Shown: positions 39,607 to 47,752 of the stretch, piece by piece
How the letters are laid out: each line of letters starts with the position of its first letter
Numbering within the stretch: position 1 is the first letter of the stretch
DNA from: an uncultured Muribaculaceae bacterium
GTDB taxonomy: Bacteria; Bacteroidota; Bacteroidia; Bacteroidales; Muribaculaceae
Length of the DNA: 64,000 nucleotides
Reading direction: 5' to 3'
NCBI GenBank assembly: GCA_910587475.1
Contig: CAJUMR010000008.1
Coordinates: 11,442 to 75,441 of the forward strand
Notes under the pieces: generated by a model
What the model saw: only the letters and a program-made list of their open reading frames with translations
What the model was told of the DNA's origin: nothing
Database searches by the model: none
Made by a program: the position numbers and the translations under genes

Positions 39607-40654
39607 AATTGATGATGCTTTGATTGTGACATTGTTTCATTGTCGGGAGCAGGTAGTCGAGGTCGATGTAGCGTTGGCCGCTGCCACGGTTGACGGGGAA
39701 AGCTTTGTTGCGGCGTCGGATGGCTTCTTCGGCATCGGGAGATCTGTGGCCGGGAAGAGTAGGGCGGATGTCGTCGGGAATGTTGCCGATCGTGGCTCGC
39801 CTGACAACGGCACACGGCGGGTAGCCCAATGCGACCCACATAACCGATGAGTCGGCCTGCGCAGCCTCTATGACGACAGATGCCGTCGAGCTATGCCGGG
39901 GAATGTAGTCCTGGTCGACTATCCAGCGGGAGCCGGCTGTCGCTGCGTCGCCGCCAATGAGCGAATGGTAGAACGAGCGGCTGAGGCCTTCGGTGAAGTC
40001 GGACGGAGTGAGACGTCGGCCGTCGGAAGTCATAGCAGCGATGAGATGGCGGGCGTTGTCGTAGCGTATGTAACCGTAGCCTTCGGTGCTGTCGCCTGAT
40101 AACGAGAAGTTTGTGCGCACGATTATTCCGTCGGGCGAATCGCTCAGATCGTAGCGTCTGAATTTGAAGTCATCGGTTTCGAAGAACGCGCCGTTGCCTT
40201 GAGAGTCGACCACCCCGAAGTTGGCTTGAACGCCCAACGGTTTCGGAAGCTGCCGCAGCAGATGGCTGAAGTCGTCGACCGACGAGCATGTCTGCAATGC
40301 GATGGTCATCAGTGCACCTTCGCGGTCTTTGTAGGCGGCTGTGTCGGGCGCGAGGTTATAGGAGGCGGTGTTCATGATGGCGAAGCCAGAGTCGTTGACA
40401 CCTATCCATGCTTCAGAAAGCAGAGAGTCACCGGCGTTGAACAGGGCTATGTAGCCGTGGTGTCCATCGGCAGGGGGGACATGTTCGACAAAGTTGCTTT
40501 CGCAGCTGGTGTCGCGGTGTTTCCAGAGCATTGGCTTGCCTGAAGCCGATGCTCTGCCGCTTATGATCGCAGATGTGCATGCTTCGGCGATCGGCGATGA
40601 AAAGATCATTGCCAACACTATGCAAAAGGCCGATGTCCTGAGTTGCGGAGACAT
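39593..40654 (-). CDS. secreted Ntn-hydrolase (C45/acyl-CoA:6-APA acyltransferase-like)
   Basis: The 353-aa protein has a signal peptide (1-25). It then starts at Cys26 with CTSAIISGRASASGKPMLWK, followed by HRDT, matching the N-terminal-nucleophile region of C45/penicillin-acylase-related amidases. Signal-peptidase cleavage after Ala25 would itself expose the catalytic Cys. NFSLSGDSTEGYGYIRYD is a conserved later block. Members cleave amide bonds such as those of N-acyl amino acids; the substrate is unknown. Confidence 0.72.
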   Translation of the reverse strand: MSPQLRTSAFCIVLAMIFSSPIAEACTSAIISGRASASGKPMLWKHRDTSCESNFVEHVPPADGHHGYIALFNAGDSLLSEAWIGVNDSGFAIMNTASYNLAPDTAAYKDREGALMTIALQTCSSVDDFSHLLRQLPKPLGVQANFGVVDSQGNGAFFETDDFKFRRYDLSDSPDGIIVRTNFSLSGDSTEGYGYIRYDNARHLIAAMTSDGRRLTPSDFTEGLSRSFYHSLIGGDAATAGSRWIVDQDYIPRHSSTASVVIEAAQADSSVMWVALGYPPCAVVRRATIGNIPDDIRPTLPGHRSPDAEEAIRRRNKAFPVNRGSGQRYIDLDYLLPTMKQCHNQSIINYEQR

Positions 40655-40690
40655 GTGTCGATCGATTGGTTGGCTGACGCCCGATAGCTG

Positions 40691-41782
40691 TTATTCGTCG
40701 ACCGGACCGAGGAGCAGGATGGCGCCGGTGGTGGGGTCGATCTGAAGTTTTGACGGTTGCTTCTTGTCAGTGAACAATTTAGGGTCGAGGCCGAATGTGA
40801 CACCGAGTTGCGCGAGCGATATTTCTTCGCGAGCGATCTGCTGACCTTTGTAGGTCAGTGTCACGGCTGCACGTCCGGGGATGTTGTAGGTCAGGCCACC
40901 CTTTGGAAATGCTTTCAACTCGCCTTTCTCGTTGACCGGCAGTTCTCCCTGTTCGATTATGTCGACAGATATGTAGATAGGTTCGCCTGAAAGGTCGTTG
41001 GCGTCGATGATGCCGTCGGTGGGCGAGAGTCTGACAAAAAGTTCGTCGTTGATGCTTTCGCTGTCGGGCTCGAATGTTACGGTCGAAACGGTAGTGTAGG
41101 TTTTGGTAGTGCCTTCGAACATGGCTGTCAGGGCAGCTTCCTGCGCGGCAAGGTTGTCGAGGGCAAGCTGCATCGATTTTCCATCGGGAGGGGTGTTGTC
41201 GGCTTGACCGGAAATGAGGTCGGAGCGGGTCTCACGCAGCTCGAAAATGCGCTGGGCTGCAAGGTCGGCGCGTTTTGAGAGCGAAGAGCTGAGGGTCATC
41301 TCCTGAGTGACTGCTTGTCCGGCGGCGGCAGTCTCGAGCGGAGTGGGAGCTGCGTCGACAGGTTCGGGCAGCTCGATTTCCGGAAATTCGGGTGTCTGCT
41401 CGGTGTTGACCGCAACAAGGCAGTTGTTGTCGGCGAGGATGATGTAGGGCGTTGCTCCGGCCTTGAACTGTACGAGCCATTGGTTGTCTTGGTCAGCTAC
41501 GCCGCGCGGGACAATCGTTACGCTCTTGATATTTACTGATTTTGACGGGCTGGTGATCGCATCGTTCTTGCCGAGTTTGAGTTTGGCGTAGTTGTAGAAT
41601 TCGCCGGGCTTTTTCTCGGTGTGTTCTGCTTCGATCGTAATGTCGAGCACGGTTCTTGGAAGCGAGTATATCAGGCCGTATTCGTTGGCTTTTGACGCAG
41701 TCAGTTTTTGGGCAGACTGTGCTTGCATGCCGAAGGCCGACAGTGTGAGGGCGGTGGCTGCTATGTAGGTTGATATTCTCAT
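40691..41782 (-). CDS. DUF4831 secreted protein
   Basis: The 363-aa protein has signal peptide MRISTYIAATALTLSAFGMQA, then NEYGLIYSLPRTVLDITIEAE and RIFELRETRSDLISGQADNT. These segments mark the Bacteroidetes DUF4831 family. The end is proline- and leucine-rich (TTGAILLLGPVDE). It is probably periplasmic and of unknown function. It sits in the leftward gene run from nnr to udp, 36 nt before the Ntn-hydrolase. Confidence 0.8.
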   Translation of the reverse strand: MRISTYIAATALTLSAFGMQAQSAQKLTASKANEYGLIYSLPRTVLDITIEAEHTEKKPGEFYNYAKLKLGKNDAITSPSKSVNIKSVTIVPRGVADQDNQWLVQFKAGATPYIILADNNCLVAVNTEQTPEFPEIELPEPVDAAPTPLETAAAGQAVTQEMTLSSSLSKRADLAAQRIFELRETRSDLISGQADNTPPDGKSMQLALDNLAAQEAALTAMFEGTTKTYTTVSTVTFEPDSESINDELFVRLSPTDGIIDANDLSGEPIYISVDIIEQGELPVNEKGELKAFPKGGLTYNIPGRAAVTLTYKGQQIAREEISLAQLGVTFGLDPKLFTDKKQPSKLQIDPTTGAILLLGPVDE

Positions 41783-41839
41783 TATAGTATCTTCGGTTAA
41801 TCGTTGTTTTTTTATTTGACGTTGAGAGATGTTGATGGT

Positions 41840-43384
41840 TTAACGGTTGTCGGGCTGCTGCATCACGGCTTTGATGGCGCGCCCGACGTTGTCGGCGACA
41901 TCGTCGGCACACACGCCGTAGGATCCGTGCTGGCTTTCGGCGATCTGTCCTGCCACACCATGGACATATACGGCTGCGATCGATGCGATCTCAGGTTTCA
42001 TGCCTTGGGCGATAAAGCCAGCCATGAGCCCTGTGAGCACATCTCCGGTGCCTGCGGTCGCGAGGGCCGGTGTGCCTGATGAGTTGTAGAAAACCTTGCC
42101 GTCAGGTCGGACTGTGGCGGTGTAGTAGCCTTTGAGTACGATTATAATCTTATAGGTCTTCGACACGTCGATGGCCTTGGCCAGTCGGGCGGATGATGAT
42201 GGCTGAGGCCCGAAAATGCGGTCAAACTCCGAGGCGTGGGGAGTGATGACCGAGAGCACGGGCAGGAAGTCGAGCATCGAAGGCCTTATTGCGATGCAAT
42301 TGAGCGCGTCGGCGTCGAGAATGACGGGGCGGTTGTTGGCCGCAGCGATTTTCAGAAAAGCCTCAAGAGAGCGTATGGTAGCGTCGGATGTGCCGATGCC
42401 CGGTCCGATAGCAACGGCCGAATAATTATGGGTCAGCTCGATGTTCTCGATTGCATACTCGCCGCTGTCGCACTGGAAGAGAGCCGACGGGACGGTAGAT
42501 TGAAGGATGTTGAACCCGCAACGTGGTGCATGGCAAGTCACTTTGCCGCATCCCGAACGCGCGGCGGCTTTTGTGGCAAGCACGGCTGCCCCCATCATGC
42601 CGTAGGAACCGGCAAATATGATGGCGCTTCCGTAGTAGTTCTTCGACGAGTCGGAGGGGCGTGGGCGCAGACGTTTGCTTATGTTGGCGGCTTCGATCAG
42701 GAAGTGGGAGTTGCGTGTCTGGTGGATTGCCACGATACTCGGCTCAGGGCCGATGAGCTTCCATTGTCCGACGAGTTCGATGTTTTCGTTGATGAAGAAC
42801 GACAGTTTTGGCAGCATTACCGACAAGGTTACGTCGGCGTGGATGATCTTGCTGTTGATGAGCCCCGACATGGGGTTGCCGGGTAGGCCCGACGGCGAGT
42901 CGATGGCAATGATCTTTGCTCCGGAGTCGTTGATGTTCCCGACGAGGATCTGATAGCCTCGCGACAGCGGTCCGTTGATGTCGCTGCCGAACAAACCGTC
43001 GACGACGACCATGCCGGTGTCGAGCTCGGGCATCGAAAATCTCATGCCGGTAACCTCGGTGAGCACTTTTTCGCTCGAGCAGCCGATGAATTGTTGCCTG
43101 CATAGATCGCATTCCGGCGTCAGCCTGTTGCCGCCGATGTTGAACAGAAAAGCGTAGGGAGTGTATCCTTTTTCAAAGAGTCTCACCCCTGCCGCGAGAG
43201 CATACGCACCGCAGTCGTCGGGCCCGGCAAAGATTACTACAGGCGTAGAACGGTCGTGACCGGCTATGATTTCGTCGGCAATGTCATTGCCGATCATATC
43301 GATCAACTGCTGTTTGCCTATGCCGAGTTCGGCGAGGGTCAATTGCTCTATTTTATGTATGTCGTCCTGCGAAAATAGTTTCAT
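41840..43384 (-). CDS. nnr: bifunctional NAD(P)H-hydrate epimerase/dehydratase
   Basis: The 514-aa fusion has an N-terminal YjeF epimerase domain (about 1-215, with IAGHDRSTPVVIFAGPDDCG). The C-terminal kinase-like dehydratase domain contains VLKGYYTATVRPDG and TPALATAGTGDVLTGLMAGF. Together they repair hydrated NADH and NADPH in the cytoplasm. A full TTTG-N19-TAATTTTG promoter lies 64 nt upstream. Confidence 0.94.
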   Translation of the reverse strand: MKLFSQDDIHKIEQLTLAELGIGKQQLIDMIGNDIADEIIAGHDRSTPVVIFAGPDDCGAYALAAGVRLFEKGYTPYAFLFNIGGNRLTPECDLCRQQFIGCSSEKVLTEVTGMRFSMPELDTGMVVVDGLFGSDINGPLSRGYQILVGNINDSGAKIIAIDSPSGLPGNPMSGLINSKIIHADVTLSVMLPKLSFFINENIELVGQWKLIGPEPSIVAIHQTRNSHFLIEAANISKRLRPRPSDSSKNYYGSAIIFAGSYGMMGAAVLATKAAARSGCGKVTCHAPRCGFNILQSTVPSALFQCDSGEYAIENIELTHNYSAVAIGPGIGTSDATIRSLEAFLKIAAANNRPVILDADALNCIAIRPSMLDFLPVLSVITPHASEFDRIFGPQPSSSARLAKAIDVSKTYKIIIVLKGYYTATVRPDGKVFYNSSGTPALATAGTGDVLTGLMAGFIAQGMKPEIASIAAVYVHGVAGQIAESQHGSYGVCADDVADNVGRAIKAVMQQPDNR

Positions 43385-43448
43385 TATTTATGATAGTGAT
43401 CATCGGCTCTATTTCCGGTTTATGGGGAAGGATCTGCGATAATCATTA

Positions 43449-43479
43449 CAAAATTACAGAAAATATCGGTCTAATCAAA
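43449..43479 (-). promoter_or_regulatory. consensus promoter of nnr and the genes behind it
   Basis: On the minus strand TTTG (43476-43479), a 19-nt spacer and TAATTTTG (43449-43456) match the consensus. Confidence 0.8.
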
Positions 43480-43637
43480 TAACGCGAGTGGCGATTTGTC
43501 AGGCTGTTTGTCGCATGATCGAGATAATATGCAGATTATTAGCGGTGTAGTGAAGTGGTGGAAAAATAGTTATGTTTAAATAATGTTAAGGAGAGATTTT
43601 TTATCGGGAAAAATTATGCTGTACAACATAAAAATAC

Positions 43638-43645
43638 TAACTTTG
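43638..43645 (+). promoter_or_regulatory. -7 box of a candidate small RNA
   Basis: TAACTTTG on the plus strand in a gap between two minus-strand genes. No coding sequence follows. No -33 TTTG is seen. Confidence 0.55.
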
Positions 43646-43651
43646 CATCAG

Positions 43652-43714
43652 TTTTTCATGGTATTAGATTTAAGGTAAGAAGATTATTCGTCGTGATGAC
43701 GGATAATTTTTTTT
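43652..43714 (+). ncRNA. candidate small RNA between nnr and hisS
   Basis: A plus-strand -7 box at 43638 is followed within 70 nt by a terminator hairpin: ATTATTCGTC (43683-43692) pairs with GACGGATAAT (43698-43707) through one wobble, then a T8 run. The predicted transcript is about 60 nt and contains only a six-codon frame. Promoter-to-terminator spacing and lack of ORF resemble the small RNAs known from Bacteroidales. I cannot assign it to a named family. Confidence 0.5.
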
Positions 43715-43733
43715 AATGCCTCAAACTAAGCAA

Positions 43734-43767
43734 AAGAGCTCGCCGGACATAGGTCAGGCGAGCTCTT
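43734..43767 (-). terminator. terminator of hisS
   Basis: AAGAGCTCGCC (43734-43744) pairs perfectly with GGCGAGCTCTT (43757-43767). On the minus strand it is followed by TTTTGC. A second hairpin, AGGCGCG/CGCGCCT at 43773-43800, lies between it and the hisS stop. Confidence 0.8.
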
Positions 43768-43820
43768 CGTTTAGGCGCGTATCCATCCATATCCGCGCCT
43801 TGTAGGTGTAAGGCTGTATG

Positions 43821-45182
43821 TTATTTCAGAATTTCGATCAGCTTGTCGACAGGCACCTGCTGCTGTTCGCCCGACGCAAGGTTTTTGATTGTGACAGAGT
43901 TGTCGGCCATTTCGCTTTCACCGATAATACCAACGAAAGGTATCTGCATGCTGTCGGCGTAGCCGATCTGTTTTTTCATTTTTGCAGCTTCGGGATAGAT
44001 CTCAGCGGAAATTCCGGCCTGACGGAGAGTCTTGATCACTTTGAGCGATGCTTCAGCTTCTTTTGCTCCGAAGTTAGCGAAAATGATCTTTGCGGCGGCC
44101 TTGGTGTCGGCGGGGTAGAGGTTGAGGGTGTTGAGCACGTCGTAGATGCGGTCGGCGCCGAACGATATGCCGACACCCGATAGTCCGGGCATGCCGAATA
44201 CACCGGTGAGATTGTCGTAGCGACCTCCGCCTGTGATGCTGCCGATCTCGACATCGAGAGCCTTCACTTCGATAATGGTGCCGGTGTAATAGTTGAGTCC
44301 TCGGGCGAGCGACACATCGAGATCGAGTTCGGCTCTCAATCCGAGAGCTACGGTTGTGTCAGCTACGAATTTCAGTTCTTCGACACCTTTCGAGCCAGTT
44401 TCGTTGCCTTCGAGAATGGCGCTCAGAGCATCGAGTCTCTCCTGCAGCGATCCGCTGATCGAGAGAATGGGGCGCAGTGCGTTGATAGCGTCTTCTGAAA
44501 GGCCTCGGTCGGCAAGCTCTTCGTTGACCTTGTCGAGACCGATTTTTTCGATTTTGTCAATAGCGACGGTTATATCAATCAGTTTGTCGGGGGCACCGAT
44601 CACTTCGGCGATGCCTGCGAGAACTTTGCGGTTGTTGAGTTTGATGGCTATGCGAATGCCGAGACGGGCAAACACTTCGTCGATCATCTGGAGGAGTTCG
44701 ACCTCGTTGTAGAGCGATTCGCTGCCGACAACGTCGGCGTCGCATTGATAGAATTCGCGGTAGCGGCCTTTCTGGGGACGGTCGGCTCTCCAGACGGGCT
44801 GGATCTGGAAACGCTTGAAAGGCATCTGCAGATCGTTGCGGTGCTGGACTACAAAGCGTGCGAACGGCACAGTCAGGTCGTAACGCAGACCTTTCTCGCA
44901 GATTTTAGCAGCGAGACGGGTTGTCTCGTTGTTGTCGATCAGCGCTTTGTCGACGCCGTTCAGGTAGTCGCCTGAATTGAGGATCTTAAACAGAAGTCTG
45001 TCACCTTCTTCGCCGTACTTGCCCATGAGAGTGGACAGGTTTTCCATCGCCGGTGTTTCGATCTGGCGGAAGCCGAACAGGTGGAATACGTTGCGGATGG
45101 TGTCGAATATATAGTTGCGTTTAGCCATTTCTTCGGCTGTGAAGTCGCGAGTGCCTTTGGGAATTGACGGTTTTTGTGCCAT
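43821..45182 (-). CDS. hisS: histidyl-tRNA synthetase
   Basis: The 453-aa class II synthetase starts MAQKPSIPKGTRDFTAEEMA. It has motif 2 QPVWRADRPQKGRYREFYQC and the histidine loop LARGLNYYTGTIIE, plus a C-terminal anticodon domain. An in-frame extension to 45260 passes through the promoter and is rejected. It is divergent from the alkD-like gene. Confidence 0.97.
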   Translation of the reverse strand: MAQKPSIPKGTRDFTAEEMAKRNYIFDTIRNVFHLFGFRQIETPAMENLSTLMGKYGEEGDRLLFKILNSGDYLNGVDKALIDNNETTRLAAKICEKGLRYDLTVPFARFVVQHRNDLQMPFKRFQIQPVWRADRPQKGRYREFYQCDADVVGSESLYNEVELLQMIDEVFARLGIRIAIKLNNRKVLAGIAEVIGAPDKLIDITVAIDKIEKIGLDKVNEELADRGLSEDAINALRPILSISGSLQERLDALSAILEGNETGSKGVEELKFVADTTVALGLRAELDLDVSLARGLNYYTGTIIEVKALDVEIGSITGGGRYDNLTGVFGMPGLSGVGISFGADRIYDVLNTLNLYPADTKAAAKIIFANFGAKEAEASLKVIKTLRQAGISAEIYPEAAKMKKQIGYADSMQIPFVGIIGESEMADNSVTIKNLASGEQQQVPVDKLIEILK

Positions 45183-45206
45183 TTTACAATAGATTGATTT
45201 ACTCGG

Positions 45207-45214
45207 CAAAATTA
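45207..45214 (-). promoter_or_regulatory. -7 box of hisS
   Basis: The minus strand reads TAATTTTG, 24 nt before the hisS ATG. Confidence 0.6.
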
Positions 45215-45226
45215 CGTAAAAAATAG

Positions 45227-45234
45227 TAATTTTG
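45227..45234 (+). promoter_or_regulatory. -7 box abutting the alkD-like start codon
   Basis: TAATTTTG is followed by CAGT and the ATG at 45239, suggesting a leaderless transcript. An internal ATG at 45269 would leave a normal short leader. Confidence 0.6.
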
Positions 45235-45238
45235 CAGT

Positions 45239-45802
45239 ATGGAAACCTCAGAAACATCATTCAATGACATGCAAAGCGTGAAACGCAATTTTTTTGCGAT
45301 GCGCAACGGCGTGATCGCCGACACGTTGAGACGATCGGGCAGCCCGTTCCGGATCATTTTCGGACTGAATTTGCCCCAGCTAAGCGAGATCGCGTCGCGG
45401 ACGCCTCATGACATGGATCTGGCCGAGCGGCTTTGGGCCAACACTACGACGCGCGAGAGCATGATGATGGCTCCGATGCTCATCGACCGCAGCGTGTTCA
45501 CAGCCGACGATGCTCGGCGATGGATAGCGACGATACCGGCACGTGAGGTCGCAGACATTATTTGTCTGAAGCTGCTGCGCCACATGGACTATGCTGCCGA
45601 GCTTGCCGAAGAACTTGCAGAGTCACCGTCGGCAATGAGCCGTTACACCGGAGTGAGGCTGATGTTCAATCTTGTTGCCGCTGATCCTCGCCGTGCGATG
45701 GCTTATGCCGGCCGCATGCTCGAAGTGGAGACTGATTCCGGCTGCCGGGCTGTGGCTCAGCAGTTGCGCGAGGAATGTGAGTTTCTGCTTGACGATAAAT
45801 AA
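45239..45802 (+). CDS. AlkD-like DNA alkylation repair protein
   Basis: The 187-aa all-helical protein has HEAT-like units: LAERLWANTTTRESMMMAPM, VADIICLKLLRHMDYAAELA and YTGVRLMFNLVA. This pattern matches the AlkD/AlkC-type DNA glycosylase family, though it is shorter than typical AlkD (about 230 aa). It may remove alkylated bases. The start is either ATG 45239, 4 nt past the -7 box, or ATG 45269. Confidence 0.72.
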   Translation: METSETSFNDMQSVKRNFFAMRNGVIADTLRRSGSPFRIIFGLNLPQLSEIASRTPHDMDLAERLWANTTTRESMMMAPMLIDRSVFTADDARRWIATIPAREVADIICLKLLRHMDYAAELAEELAESPSAMSRYTGVRLMFNLVAADPRRAMAYAGRMLEVETDSGCRAVAQQLREECEFLLDDK

Positions 45803-45811
45803 ATGTAAACG

Positions 45812-46735
45812 TCAGTCTTTTTTACGCCATGTCTGCGACAGTCTGTCGCCGACCCAGAGCCCTCCTAATATGAGTGTGCATCCGAAAATGCCGACGATCG
45901 AGATGCGCTCATGGATGGCTATAGCCGATATGATGAGGGTGAAGATCGACTGCAGGTACATGTAATTGTTGGCCTTGACGGCTCCTACCTGTTTGATGAT
46001 CTTGGCCCATAGGTAGTAAGCGATCATCGATGCTCCGATGCCGAGGATCAGTATGTTGACGAGTACGGCACGGTTGGAAATCAACTCGACAGGATTGTTG
46101 AGCGGTTCGGCGAGGACGAACGGTATGGCTGTGATGATGCCGTAGAAGAAGGTCTTGCGTGTAATGAACCACAGATCATAGACTACATTGAGCTTGCGGA
46201 GCACCAGACTGTAGACCGACCATCCGAATGCAGCGAGAATAGAGAGAATGTCGCCGATCGGCCTTACCTGAAGGTTGAAACTGCTGTTGAAAATGACACA
46301 TCCGACGCCGAGAAAGGCAATGAACGACCCGACCAGCATGCCTTTCGACGGTCTTTCGCTCTTGTATATTATTCCGGCGAGCAACGACGTGATCAGCGGC
46401 GATGTCGAGGTGAGAAGTGAGACATTGGTGGTGAGGGTGTATTCGAGGGCGGTGTTTTCGGCGAGAAAGTAGATCGATCCGCCGGTGATGCCGCAGATTG
46501 CAAAGAGCATTTCGTCGCGCAAAGAGTTGGCCCATAGTTTGGAGTGACTCATAAATAGCACGAGGACATAGGCCAGGATGAAACGGTAGACATAGATCTC
46601 GGCCGGATTCATGTTGTTGTCGAGAAGCACTTTTGTGGATACAAACGACCCGCCCCATATTGCTACGGTTATTACTGCCCCTAAATGGCCGAGTATCATG
46701 GCCTTCCGGTTTCTTGCTGTTATTTCGTCAAGCAT
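45812..46735 (-). CDS. EamA/DMT-family transporter
   Basis: The 307-aa protein has ten predicted helices in two EamA repeats (AVITVAIWGGSFVSTKVLLD and ILSILAAFGWSVYSLVLRKL). Such proteins export amino acids or other metabolites; the substrate is not predictable. Its 3' end is 9 nt from the convergent alkD-like gene. A TAAATTTG box lies on the minus strand at 46766-46773. Confidence 0.9.
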   Translation of the reverse strand: MLDEITARNRKAMILGHLGAVITVAIWGGSFVSTKVLLDNNMNPAEIYVYRFILAYVLVLFMSHSKLWANSLRDEMLFAICGITGGSIYFLAENTALEYTLTTNVSLLTSTSPLITSLLAGIIYKSERPSKGMLVGSFIAFLGVGCVIFNSSFNLQVRPIGDILSILAAFGWSVYSLVLRKLNVVYDLWFITRKTFFYGIITAIPFVLAEPLNNPVELISNRAVLVNILILGIGASMIAYYLWAKIIKQVGAVKANNYMYLQSIFTLIISAIAIHERISIVGIFGCTLILGGLWVGDRLSQTWRKKD

Positions 46736-46765
46736 AAAGCTAATTTATACTTATAGATTTTTCCA

Positions 46766-46773
46766 CAAATTTA
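46766..46773 (-). promoter_or_regulatory. -7 box of the EamA transporter
   Basis: The minus strand reads TAAATTTG, 30 nt before the ATG at 46735. Confidence 0.5.
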
Positions 46774-46818
46774 GTTAATTTTTCCGTTTTACGGTAAACT
46801 TCGAGGGCATATAATTTG

Positions 46819-46826
46819 TAATTTTG
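46819..46826 (+). promoter_or_regulatory. -7 box of the OmpA-family lipoprotein
   Basis: TAATTTTG, 57 nt before the ATG at 46884 and divergent from the EamA box. Confidence 0.55.
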
Positions 46827-46883
46827 TAAAGCGTCAGGCGAAACAAGCGCCTGCTATTATATAACGTTCAAAACATAGAACTC

Positions 46884-47588
46884 ATGAAAGTATTAAAAAT
46901 TGCAGGGCTCGCTCTAATCAGCGCATCGTTGCTTATCGGCGAGACATCATGCTCATCAATGACAAATACAGGTAAGGGTGCATTAATCGGCGGCGGCGGT
47001 GGCGCTGCGGTCGGAGCCGGTCTCGGCGCATTGATCGGCGGCGGCAAGGGAGCCGGTATCGGCAGTGCGATCGGAGCGGCTGTCGGAGCAGGCGCAGGCG
47101 TACTTATCGGAAAGAAGATGGATAAGCAGCAGAAAGAACTGCAGGAACAGCTTGCAAGTCAGGCTACTGTCGAGGAGACAACCGACCAGAACGGTCTCCG
47201 CGCTATCAAGGTGACCTTTGACGGCGGTATATTGTTCCCGACCAACAAGTACACTCTCAATGCTCAGGCACAGGCCGATCTGTCGCGATTCGCGCAATCG
47301 CTGATCCAGAACCCCGGAACAAATGTTCAGATCCTCGGCTTTACCGACAACACCGGAACATTTGCAGTCAACGAAAAGCTGTCGAACGAGCGTGCGGGAT
47401 CAGTGTTGAGCTATCTGGTCAACTGCGGAGTTTCGCCGACACGTCTGACTTCACAAGGAATACCGATGGCTGACTATGTAGCGTCGAACGACACAGCAGC
47501 CGGACGTGCACAGAACCGTCGTGTAGAGATTTATATCACCGCAGGTCAGGACATGATCAAGCAGGCCGAAGCCGGAACGCTTCAATAA
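46884..47588 (+). CDS. OmpA-family lipoprotein with glycine zipper
   Basis: The 234-aa protein has lipobox IGETSC (Cys23) and a glycine-zipper segment (about 31-76, ALIGGGGGAAVGAGLGALIG), then a short coiled linker. A C-terminal OmpA peptidoglycan-binding domain (about 105-225) includes LGFTDNTGT and NEKLSNERAGSVLSYL. It should anchor the envelope to peptidoglycan (Pal/YiaD-like). It is monocistronic with a hairpin behind it. Confidence 0.92.
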   Translation: MKVLKIAGLALISASLLIGETSCSSMTNTGKGALIGGGGGAAVGAGLGALIGGGKGAGIGSAIGAAVGAGAGVLIGKKMDKQQKELQEQLASQATVEETTDQNGLRAIKVTFDGGILFPTNKYTLNAQAQADLSRFAQSLIQNPGTNVQILGFTDNTGTFAVNEKLSNERAGSVLSYLVNCGVSPTRLTSQGIPMADYVASNDTAAGRAQNRRVEIYITAGQDMIKQAEAGTLQ

Positions 47589-47614
47589 ATAGTATAGCAT
47601 AAAGAAAGGCAAAG

Positions 47615-47653
47615 TCGCGCCCGGCAGTCGTATAGTTGACTGGCCGGGCGCGA
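47615..47653 (+). terminator. hairpin terminator after the OmpA lipoprotein
   Basis: TCGCGCCCGGC (47615-47625) pairs perfectly with GCCGGGCGCGA (47643-47653), with an inner GTC/GAC pair. The following T-tract is weak, so it is a stable 3' hairpin more than a textbook terminator. Confidence 0.65.
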
Positions 47654-47735
47654 TGCTGTTTATCCGTCAGATGCATTTTGGGGGTGTATTCACATTTATT
47701 ATTAAACAAGTTTTTAGAATGGCGGCAATTATGAC

Positions 47736-47743
47736 TAATTTTG
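47736..47743 (+). promoter_or_regulatory. -7 box of the TonB receptor/HMA operon
   Basis: TAATTTTG, 9 nt before the ATG at 47753. It overlaps an in-frame upstream TTG, which excludes that codon as the start. Confidence 0.6.
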
Positions 47744-47752
47744 CCGGCAAAT

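Noticed and set aside
43821..45182. hisS plus tRNA-His as a linked histidine control unit
   Set aside because: They are 12 kb apart with separate promoters; no T-box or His leader was seen before hisS.
45183..45260. 26-residue upstream extension of hisS
   Set aside because: It crosses both -7 boxes of the divergent promoter region; MAQKPSIPKGTRDF is the canonical start.
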